Assembly (NCBI RefSeq): GCF_019175385.1
Contig: NC_083344.1
Span: 60,140,782-60,204,781, forward strand
Direction: 5' to 3'
Source of the DNA: Lycium barbarum
Taxonomy: Eukaryota > Streptophyta > Magnoliopsida > Solanales > Solanaceae
DNA length: 64,000 nt
Positions 49,575 to 59,646 of the stretch are shown here, piece by piece (position 1 is the first letter of the stretch; each line of letters opens with the position of its first letter). The translations under genes and the position numbers were made by a program. Under the pieces are notes generated by a model. The model saw only the letters and a list, made by a program, of their open reading frames with translations, was not told where the DNA came from and did not search any database.

Positions 49575-52029
49575 TGTCACGACCCGACTCGGGGCCGCAA
49601 CGAGCACCGGGTGCTAACCCACCCGAGCACCCTCTTAGCTTACTCTTATACTTACATCTAGGTGAGCCACATAATTATACATGCATTTCGATTCATTCGT
49701 CAACTAGTCCCATTTGGACAACAACCCATTTATATCATCGTAGGCATTTATGCCACATCAATGTACATGGGCCAACGTGGCCGACAAAATGATATACAAA
49801 ACATAGGCCGACAAGGCCAAACACATCTACCTACACACACATATGTCTACAAGCCTCTAAGAGTATAACATATCACATTAGCGGGACAGGACCCCGCTAT
49901 GCCCGTAATCATATGCACAAAAGAATGAGTACCCAAAAGATATGGCTCCGAAGGAAATGGAGCTCTCTATGTAATCTCTGAATAGGTAGCTATGGATCAG
50001 GTCTGTCTCCCTGTGCACCTGCGGGCATGACGCAGCGTCCACAAACAAAAGGACGTCAGTACGAAGAATGTACTGAGTATGTAAAGCATGAGCAACATCA
50101 ATAAATAAGCATCATGAACATCATATGAAATAGCATAGGAGGGGGGGGGGGGGGAGACAATAATATCATCGTCCTAGCGCATACCTGCCTTTCGTAGGAC
50201 TTTCCATTTTTCATACATATTTGTACACCTACGTCATCATCCGTATTCCATAATAGCACTCGTACCATACTTGTGCTCATATTCGTATACATGTCCTTAT
50301 TCGTATTCTTATACATACTCTTATCACATCCATATTCATATTATATACATAGTCATTTCATATACATGGCATTTACATAGCATACCCGACCTCATAGGAT
50401 CGGTGTTTCATACATACTAGGGCAACCAAGGCTCAAGGTTACTCATACCTGGCCCTACCAAGGCTTCAGGGTTAGCCGTACCATCTGCAGAAGTGTGCGC
50501 GCGTTACGTAATCATATACATACTTTATACATATTCATATACATATATCCTACCCGGCGTTATAAACTCGGGGTATCATTATAGCCCTTCATAGGCACAT
50601 ATAAGTATAATAGCCCGTAGGCACCTTTGGCATCATTATTATTATTATCGTCATCACTATCTTCGTCATTATTGCTACATCCATATCTTAGGCTTACTCG
50701 TCATATGAGGGGCGTAGTACAAACGTAGCACATATCAAGGATCGTGAGCTTATGAGCTCGGAATATCAACCATGTGAAGACAACGTACTCATATAGAGGA
50801 ATTAGGAATTTTGCCAAGAATCATGCCTTATGAAAGAAGGGTTAGCCTTACATACCTTTTCATCAGACTATTCCACACTTGCACGTTTCCTTCCAATGCT
50901 AGCGTCTATACCTTCATTAATATCATAACAATGGCCATTAGTCATTCACATCATCCACATTATCTAGATTTCTCAATTTGCTTCTAATTCTCCCATATTC
51001 ATGGTCATAACATCCAACTTGGTCCATTCGTCTAAAGTGTCTAGTTCATGATCTTAGTACATTTTATAATGCATTCCTATCACAACACAACAACATTCAT
51101 GATTCAATTCAAACTATTCCTCAAAATGTCACTATTCACCATTCATGACCTAGTTGACCACATTTTCTACAATCCAAGTATTTTAATTCTCCAATACCTT
51201 AAACATCATGTAAAAATCATGAATCTTATCTTGGAAGTTGTAGGAACAAGCTTTGGTTAATAATACTCCACTTTGAGCAAAACCCTAGTTTTTCTCCATT
51301 TGCATTTCTTGACTTGAATGGTAATTAATGACTTGCTTACACTTGATTCACTTGTTTATGTTGTTGGGGACTTATAATCCTTGAAAACTTATGAAATAAA
51401 TGTAAAGAGATGATTCTAGAGAGAAGTGGTGTAATGTGGAAATGAAATAAAACAAGTCTTGATCCTCATATTTAATGAATTGACAAATCTGTGCTGGGTG
51501 AACAATGGTCGTCCATGGAGGTTTACGACCCGTATTCCACTATACGGCTCATCCTCCATGGGCGTAATTAACCATTTCCAGAACCAGAAGCTGGGCTGCC
51601 TTCATGGTGGTTTACGACCATGGTTTACGGGCCGTAAATCACTTTACGGTCCGTCCACCAGGTCGTATTTAACCATTCCCTCGGCTGGCAGAAAGTTGAA
51701 GCCTTGCATGGCAGTTTACGACTGCCAGTTTACGGACCGTATTGCAATATACGGTCCGTATTTTGCGATTTACGACCACTGGGCAGTTGCAATTCTGCAA
51801 CTTTTCATATTTCTTAGACTTCTCATTTTAATCACCCACGTCCATGCACCTGCATCACTCACCTTATATCTCATCTTAACTTGGCCAACTCTCTCATTTC
51901 ACATCGAATACCTTCGAAGTCTCGCCTAAGGTCATCAAACGTCGTTTCTTGCTCATGGACATCATGCACTCATATTCATCATTAGTTCATTCTCTTGCGT
52001 ACCAATGGAAAATTTTCCGAGGTGTAACA
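49575..52029 (-). repeat. Element H 5' LTR (2455 bp)
   Basis: On the minus strand it starts TGTTACACCTCGG at 52029 and ends GTCGTGACA at 49575. Acceptor block at 50014-50087; donor GTATGTAAGGC at 50855-50845 facing GCTTTACATAC at 50087-50077 (one G.U). A poly-G tract lies near 50141. The large palindromic block TACGGACCGTA...TACGGTCCGTA is at 51731-51760. The plus-strand frame 51459-51929 is LTR repeat, not a gene. Confidence 0.93.
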
Positions 52030-52034
52030 ATGAG
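52030..52034. other. Target site duplication of element H, right copy (ATGAG)
   Basis: Matches 30551-30555. Confidence 0.93.
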
Positions 52035-52827
52035 CCACACGACCCACCTTGTGGATAATTTTATAGGGTCCAATGTATCTGGGACTTATCTTCCCTTTCT
52101 TACCAAATCTCATCACCCTTTTCATTGGCGATACTTTCACAAATACCCAATAATCAGCATGGAATTCCAAGTCTCGTCGGCGATTGTCTGCATAAAACTT
52201 TTGGCGACTTTGGGCTATTAGCAATCGATCTCGGATCACCTTAGCTTTTTTCACTGCTTGCTGAATCAATTCAGGGCCAACTTGTTGTGCTTCCCCTATT
52301 TCGAACCATCCGATTGGGGATCTACATTTTCTGCCATACAAAGCTTCATATAGGGCCATTTGAATGCTGGAATGGTAACTATTATTGTATACAAATTCGA
52401 TTAGCGGTAACCCAACTACCACCGAAATCCAGCACACAAGCTCATAGCATATCTTCCAAGGTCTGAATGGTACGCTCGGCTTATCCATCGGTTTGCGGAT
52501 GAAATGTCGTGCTAAGCTTCACTTGAGTACCGAGACCTTCTTGGAAGGACTTCCAAAACTTGGCTGTAAACTGTGCTCCTCTATCTGTAATAATAGATAA
52601 TCGTATACCGTGGAGTCGCACAATTTTCTTGAGATATAATCTCGCATAATCTTCTGCTGAGTAGGTAGTTCTAACTGGAAGAAAATGAGCTTCCTTTGTC
52701 AATCTATCCACGATCACCCATATAGAATCATACCTGTCTCGAGAATGAGGTAATCCCACAATAAAATCCATGTTGATCACTTCCCATTTCCAAGTAGGGA
52801 TTTCCATTGCTTGCAATAAGCCTCCCG
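52035..52827 (-). pseudogene. pol: Element G integrase core, broken at its 5' end
   Basis: Minus strand. Starting at 52827 it encodes the PGGLLQAMEIPTWK region, then INMDF (D), TDRG (D), a TAA replacing the Gln of DGQAE (52481-52483), AERTIQTLE (E), and after a small deletion near 52410 the GPY-type motif KISPRYIGPY. It joins in order to 30555 when element H is removed. Everything upstream (zinc region, RNase H, RT, gag, 5' LTR) is missing: at 52828 the sequence changes to a plus-strand integrase. Confidence 0.85.
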
Positions 52828-53844
52828 GTCCGGACTACTTATTCGGCTGAGGATTATGCCAGACTATATATCAGAGAGATAGTCAGACTTCACGGAGTCC
52901 CTGTATCTATCATTACTGACCGAGGTGCCCAGTTTACAGCTAATTTCTGGAGGTCATTTCAGGAGGGATTAGGGACTCAGGTGAGTCTCAGTACAGCTTT
53001 TCACCCTCAGTCCGACGGGCAGGCCGAGCGCACTATTCAGACGCTCGAAGATATGTTGCAGGCCTGCGTTATTGATTTCAGGGGCAGCTGGGATGATCAT
53101 TTGCCGCTTATTGAGTTTGCCTATAATAATAGTTATCACTCCAGCATTCAGATGGCACCGTATGAAGCCCTGTATGGCAGGAAATGCAGATCTCCTATTG
53201 GTTGGTTTGACGTGGGCGAGACTAAGCTGATTGGGCCAGATGTGATCCAGGAAGCTGTAGATAAGGTAAAGCTTATTCGAGAACGATTATTGGCTGCTCA
53301 GAGTCGACAGAAAGCTTATGCAGATAGACGACGTCGACCGTTAGAGTTCCGGATTGGCGACTGGGTATTCCTGAAGGTGTCGCCCATGAAGGGTGTCATG
53401 AGATTCGGTAGAAAGGGTAAGTTGAGCCCCCGGTACATTGGGCCGTATCAGATCGTGCGAAAGATAGGCGAGGTCGCCTATGAGCTAGACTTACCATCCG
53501 ACTTGGAGGCCGTACACCCGGTGTTTCATGTGTCTATGTTGCAGAAATGCATTGGTGATCCTTCCAGGATATTCCCAGTTGATGACATTCAGGTGACGGA
53601 GCAGTTATCTTATGACGAGCAGCCTGTATCTATTCTGGATCGACAGGTGCGGAGACTACGCACTAAAGAAGTGCCCTCCGTCAAAGTCCTGTGGCGCAAC
53701 AATAATCGGGAGGAGATGACTTGGGAGGCGGAGGACGAGATGAAGAAGAAATATCCCCACTTGTTTCCGACGTCCACAGGTAATCTAATGTTTTTTCAGT
53801 TTGTTGTGTTGATTGATAAAATGAATTATGTATGTCATTATTAA
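52828..53844 (+). pseudogene. pol: Element J integrase C-terminal two thirds, 5'-truncated but open
   Basis: From [15 protein letters not shown] the plus strand runs open to a TAA at 53842-53844. It keeps the second Asp (TDRG), the catalytic Glu (QAERTIQTLE), the GPY motif KLSPRYIGPY, HPVFHVSML and the chromodomain-like tail VKVLWRN...YPHLF. The first Asp and the HHCC finger are absent because the 5' part is gone. The Met-initiated frame beginning at 52807 starts in element G's antisense DNA and is not a real start. Polypurine tract and LTR follow. Confidence 0.85.
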
Positions 53845-53890
53845 AAAGGGACACTCCTGCCTTGATCATAAGACCTTATAAGATTAATCT

Positions 53891-53926
53891 AACATTCGGG
53901 GACGAATGTTCTTAAGGGGGGGAGAA
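53891..53926 (+). other. Inverted repeat and polypurine tract (element J)
   Basis: AACATTCG-GGGA-CGAATGTT (53891-53910), then AAGGGGGGGAGAA up to the LTR. The stem is conserved while the loop differs from the usual AGGA. Confidence 0.88.
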
Positions 53927-56869
53927 TGTTATGTCCCGTGTTTTCGTATAATTGGAAATTGAGAAATAATTACGATTTATGTGTTATAAGGAAATATTTT
54001 GATTTTGGTGAATATGACTATGTTGGTTATGGAATCTTTAATGTTAAGACATCGGGAAAGGCCGAGGGTAAATTTGGAGTTTCGGAAATTAGTTTCGGGA
54101 ATTACAAAACGAACTTTTAAGGAATTGGGCCAAGGAATTAGAACACAAGAAATTGAGGCCCAAAGTAGTGGGGTGGCCGGCCAAAGGCCAAGGCCCAAAC
54201 CCATTTTAATGTCATGTGTTGAGCACATGACCTCTACAATTGGATATATATCATGTTAGTCTTTAGAATTATCAAGAACAAAAGAAAAATCCAAGAACAC
54301 CACATAAAAAGGGCTCTCGGCCGAGAATAGGAAAGAGAGAAAAAAAAATTGTGCTAGCTTGTGTTGTGATCCAAAAATCTTAGTTTCTACATAGTTGTGA
54401 AGTGCTCAAGACCCTCTTCAACGGGGTATAATTAGTTTGGCACAAGAACTACGTTTGCGGCAAGTCGGGGTTTCAAGAAAAGGTGAGAATTCTTACCCTT
54501 TTATGTTATAGAATTGATATGAATATGCTAAGGATTGGAACTAGACGAGAATCCCGTAACTTGGATGTAAATAGAAAGCCGTGGGTGTGTGTGTATAGTG
54601 TGTATTGGCCGTGAGCCATAGGGAGGAAAAATGATGTGAATTGATCTTGTTTAAGTTGGTATAATGCGTTGTTGTGACCCTTACGTCGTAAATGATTGAT
54701 TGATGAATGAAATTGGCGTTGGAAAATGATTTTGGATGTTATCGGAAAGTGTATACCTTTGGTATAATTGTGTATATCATTGTATATTTAGGGTGCTAAA
54801 TACTTTAAATATGAGTTATAGTTGATGTTAATGAATTCGGAATGAAACGACGCAAGTTAGAACCTTCGTTATAAGTTTTGATGTACTTGAAGGAATTAGG
54901 GAAAGTAATGAATTATGGACGATTTTGTATATAGTTTGGAATATGTTTGGGATGTGTTTGAATAATCGCGAATGAGTAAATGAATATAATGATGTGGATA
55001 TAGATTTGGAGTGTTGGAAGTTTGAATGAAAAGTTGCCAACTTAGGTAATAAGGTAGGACTTTGAAGGTAGAGTGGTTTGATTGTGATTTGTGTTGTTTG
55101 TTGATGTGTGGGCTGCTGTTGTTGTTGTATTTTGAGCTGAGCTAAGTCTCGGGGATGTTAGATTTATAGGGGAAGTGCTGCCGAAATTTCGGTAGGCAAA
55201 ATTAAGTTAATGGCATTTTTCAGCCTAAGAATCTCAATTGGTAACTTTGACCATTTGCAGATTTTAGACGGAACGGGACATGACTTTTGGGAGAGCATAC
55301 GACGTCTGTAAGGTATGTAAAGCTTCCCACTCCTTCATTTGGCATATCTTAGTGTGTTAGACGAATATGAGAACTTCCGGAGCATTTCTGCTCCTCGAAA
55401 CCCGATCCACAGAAAAGTTACTATTCATTCAATTCGATTGAAGCCTAAGGGCTCTATTTTGGCTAGAATGCCACCACTCGTCCGAAACCTATCGAAATGT
55501 GATCGGGTCACCTGGTAATGATTATGTATGACCTTTTGGCCTAGTAATGTTCGTGAATTATGTTCGCCACCTCAATTTGACTCGAGGTGGGCCCGCTAAC
55601 CCCGAGACGCCCTATTTGTCCTATCGGGCTCTCCTTTGGAATAAGATTTGATATGAACCCTTTGATTTTGAAACGTTCTGCTATGGGCTATGTTTTGAAT
55701 ATTATGATATGCTAAGTTACGTTTTGAGCCATACGTAATATTTTGGAAACGTTTTGTGAAATGAAACCTTATATTGACTAAGTATTTGACTATTTTGTAT
55801 TATGAAATGACTTATGGGATTACTCTGCTTTGAAAGACTATTTTGAAGTATGATTTGCATTTGTTTGCTCACGACTCCGCTCGTTCCTTATTATGACTTC
55901 GTTCACCGGTTCCCGGGCCGGTTATGATTCGTGCGCCTTATAATAATTCGGCCGTATGCTGTGTTACAGTTCCCGAGGCTTCGCCATAGGGCCGGGTTCC
56001 GTTTGGAGTTATACTGTGATATGGCTCGTGATGCGATACGCTCACCTATGATTATGCTTGTGTTCGGGGATGTACGGAGATTTGAAACCTTCTGGTGTTA
56101 TGTTGTGTGTGGCGCCAGCGTCGGAGTGGCGACCACGTTCCTAAGCGTTTGCATGATTTCATTTGCATTATGTATACGTATATGATTTCGATATAGATTT
56201 TGACCTACCCATTTGTACTCCACTTTGACATTTGATTTGCTATCGGTTTTGATCCATATTTCTGTACTCCGTGCTTTACATACTCAGTACATATTTCGTA
56301 CTGACCCCCTTTCTTCGGGGGCTGCGTTTTATGCCCGCAGGTGCAGATATCGGTGATCCTCCGCAGTAGGCTTCACTTCTTGCTATTCCGGAGTACTCCT
56401 ATTTGATCCGGAGTCCACTTTTGGTACAGACTCTTTTTGCTTTGTATATATTCGGTATATTTGACTATTTGGGTACGGCGGGGCCCTGTCTCGCCATATG
56501 TCTTTGTTTTGAGTTCGTAGAGGCCTGTAGTCATATATGTGGGGCGAGGGTCCTATGTATGTTTGTCTGATTTTGTTTTCTGGTCTTAAAGCGGTCCGTT
56601 CGTTATGATGGCCCCAAATGGCCCTTATGCTTATGTTTGCACTTCTGGCCGGCGATGTCTACTCCGGCGATGTCTACTCCGCCGCTTCGTTTGTATTTGA
56701 TATGATATTTTGATTTGGCACGACCGCTTAAGACATATTTTGATATAAATTATGTTCGGTATGATTTCGAAAAATTATGAAATAAGTTTGGATTTGAAAA
56801 TGAATGTGCGATTCGGTCTGGGTACCCAGGTAGGGTGCCAGTCACGGCCCACGGGGCTGGGTCGTGACA
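53927..56869 (+). repeat. Element J 3' LTR (2943 bp)
   Basis: Begins TGTTATGTCCCGTG and ends GTCGTGACA. Predicted leader signals: donor AAAAG/GTGAGA at 54482/54483, acceptor TTTGCAG at 55260, a 52-nt exon, donor AAG/GTATGTAAAGC at 55312/55313, complement GCTTTACATAC at 56273-56283, branch-like TACTGAC at 56299-56305 and acceptor GCAG/G at 56340. CCGAAATTTCGG is at 55181-55192. This LTR is clearly a different family from element D's. No gene. Confidence 0.9.
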
Positions 56870-57384
56870 TAAGGAACAAAAAAAAACGAGTATAGAAATT
56901 TTAAAATTTTCATTATTTCAAATTGATACCTTGGATCCTTTGGGACTTCAAGACCGTGTTTTCAAATAATCACCTACCCGGGCCCGAAATTTTATTTATT
57001 TCCCGATTTTTAGCATTCCATTTTCTTGTGTCTCTCAAGTAGTAGCCGTTTAGTAGTTGTTCCTACTTGTGTTTGCTAGTTCTTGTGTCCGCATTTCTTT
57101 CGTGCCAATTCTTTCGTGCTTTTCTTCATTTTTGCTTCGTTGTTAATTTCTTGGTTCAAGTCTGTTAGATTGAATTGAGTCGTCCATCTTTCTTAGTCTA
57201 ACAAGAATCTATTCCGACCAAGAGTAGAAATTAAACCCTTGTGACTAGTCGGCATTAACAAGCACACAATCTTAGGCGGAAGCAATTTGTGAGGCAACTA
57301 AAGGTGTGCATACTTGAACAATTGTGAGTTGTTTTTACTAATCTAACGTGTTTGCTTGCTTTGTTGAGTGTATTAATAGGTACC
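56870..57384 (+). other. Element K untranslated leader (partial)
   Basis: Non-coding, starting directly after element J's LTR and running to the gag ATG. It is T-rich with TTCTTTCGTGC-like repeats (about 57095-57125). No primer site or LTR lies upstream, so K's own 5' LTR is missing or displaced by J. Confidence 0.65.
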
Positions 57385-59646
57385 ATGGCTACGGAGGATG
57401 AAACACCAGTTCCCACCGGGGAACTCACACTAGTTGATGTAATGAGGGCCTTACAAGCCTTGAATGATAAGGTGGGGAGTATGGATGGTCGAATGGAAAA
57501 CTTGGGAAGTAGGGTGGAAGCAATTGAAGGAGGTAGTAGGGAGGTCTCGTATTCGCCCCGAGTGCAATACCAAGGTGGCATAAGTGGAGCTACTCGAAGC
57601 ACTTCGCTTACATTGTCACCCGGCACATTCCATCATCTATATAACCCCACTCCCCAAAACACTCCCCAAAACACCCCTCAAAACACGACTCTCACCCCAC
57701 CAAACAACATTCACATAGGCCAACGGAACAACCCACCCCAACAAGATCAAACTCCAAATGACCCACATCCAAATGACCCACCCCTAAATGACCCACACCC
57801 AAATGCACCAATGCCACCCCAAAACCGTCCAAACATCCAACTACCAAATGAGAAAGAGATAGAGGAAGCTATACTTGATTACGAACGTTATGGTGACCAA
57901 GGTTGGGGGCCACGAGGGCAAGCACAAGGAGGTTATCGAGGAAGGAGTGGAAGGCATGGTACTAACCCTCACATGGGTAGGTAAAGAGGGTACCAAGCTC
58001 ATGAAGGGTACCAAGGTCGTGACCATCAAGGTTATGACGACGATGGAGATTTTAATGGGAATCACAGTTATGGAGGAGGGCGAGACACGAGTCTCAATTC
58101 CATTAAGGTTACTCTCCCAACCTTCAAGGGAAGTAGTGATCCCGATACATTCCTTGATTGGGTGATGCATTGTGATAGAATCTTCTTGACGAATGACATG
58201 TCCGAGGTGAAAAAGGCGTCTTACGCCATTACTCAATTCGAAGGGTATGCCTCCATATGGTGGGAAACTCAAGCGAAAGCAGGAAGAATTATTGGACTCC
58301 CACCCACACCTACTTGGGATGAGTAGAAGGAGGCCATGCAGCGTAAGTATGTCACTGAACGCTACAAGCAAGAACAACTCAAGAAGGTGTATACCTTAAA
58401 GCAAAACAAAAAGAGTGTGGACGAATACTATGATGAGTTCCAAATTGTCAAGATGAGAATTGATTTTGACGAGGATGAGTTAAATTCTATGACTCGGTTC
58501 CGAGCCGGGTTAGATGGTGACATTGTCTCACAAATGAGACTCCACAACTATGGGAGCATTAAAGAGACCCTTCAAGCGGCTATTGAAATAGAGGAGGGTC
58601 TCAAGGAAGACAAAATCAATAAGTCAAGGGGCTATGTGAGTTCATGGAACAGTAACAAAGAACGAGGAACTTCCTCCTCCAATTGGAAAAAGAATAAGGG
58701 GCCCTTGCAAGAAGCCAAGAAACCATTTGTGAAGAATTCTCAAGTTGAGAAGCAAGTTGACAAGCAACCTCCGAAGTTTGCTCCAAAAGAAGGAGGTACG
58801 AAAACTCCTATTCAATGCTTTAAATGTCATGGCTTCGGTCATAGAGCAAGCGAGTACCCTAATCGTAGAGCGTTTATTTTGAAAGACACTTATAGTGAGG
58901 ATGAGGATGAATATGAGGAAGGGGATGATGAGGGCAATCATGAGAATGAACATCGTGATAGTGAAGGGGATGGTGTTAAAGGTGATGCTGAGCCTTTTGT
59001 ACCTCTCTATGTGGTGCGAAGGACCATGATAAGAAAAGCAATGGATGACCCAAGTCAACGGGAAAATCTCTTCCATTCCAAGTGCATCATTAACCAAAAC
59101 ACTAGCATCATGATCATTGATAGTGGGAGTTGTGCCAATGTTGCTAGTACCACCCTTGTTGATTTCTTGAAACTTCCCACCACCGGCCATGAAAACCCTT
59201 ACAAACTTCAATGGCTCAATGAATGTGGTGAATTGAAGGTGACTAGGCAAGCTATCATCAAATTCGCGGTTGGGAAGTATCACGATGAGGTGTTATGTAA
59301 TGTTGTTCCCATGCAAGCATGTCATCTTCTACTTAGCCGACCAAGGCAATATGATAGGTCCGTCAACCATAATGGGAGAACTAACCAATACACCCTTGTC
59401 CACAATAGTGTCAAACATGTCTTGAATCCCATGACCCCCTTCCAAGTGGGTGAGATCTATAACAAAATGAGGGAGTTAAAGGAGAAGTGTCATGGTGCAT
59501 TGCAAAAGAAGAATGTGGGGGACGAGGGAGTAGAGGAGAGTAGTTCTCAAGAGGTGAGTGGAAAGGAAGGAGAGCTTAGAGGAAAACCGAAGGTGTCGCT
59601 TTTGGCGAATTGTGGGGAAATTAGGGAGGAGTTGGGGGAGCGTTAA
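57385..59646 (+). pseudogene. gag: Element K gag-protease, two nonsense codons, mutated zinc knuckle
   Basis: The ATG at 57385 opens MATEDETPVPTG. A low-complexity Asn/Pro/Thr stretch (about 57640-57830) and Gly/Arg/Tyr repeats precede the Gag core (VTLPTFKGSSDPDTFLDW...YASIWWET). In-frame TAA at 57982-57984 and TAG at 58324-58326 interrupt it. The knuckle reads CFKCHGFGHRASEY: its last Cys is Tyr. An acidic Glu/Asp run follows, then a protease with IIDSGSC and LLLSRP motifs. The frame ends at TAA 59644-59646. This is a Ty3/gypsy chromovirus unlike the Tekay copies; I suspect the CRM/Galadriel side but cannot settle the clade. Confidence 0.82.

Larger units (their letters stand above)
30556..52029 (-). 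mobile_element. Element H: full-length Tekay-type retrotransposon split by element I
   Basis: 3' LTR in two pieces (30556-30962, 42414-44359), polypurine tract, pol, gag, leader hairpin, primer site and 5' LTR (49575-52029), bounded by TSD ATGAG. Without element I it is about 10 kb. The LTRs differ at about 50 positions by eye (2%) plus one ~101-bp length difference. All domains are present but the frame is broken by one frameshift and several stops. It inserted in element G's integrase region and later received element I. Confidence 0.93.

Noticed and set aside
30556..49868. A repeated small protein gene (72 and 68 codons at 30555, 30643, 49574 and 49662)
   Set aside because: Both pairs lie in element H's two LTRs and are identical because LTRs are; no start context or domain supports coding.
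52807..53844. Complete 345-codon gene starting at 52807
   Set aside because: The first codons are antisense integrase DNA of element G. The real homology starts at 52828 and is a 5'-truncated integrase.
57255..59283. Minus-strand frames of 123, 178 and 213 codons across element K
   Set aside because: Antisense shadows of the gag-protease frame, with no independent motifs.
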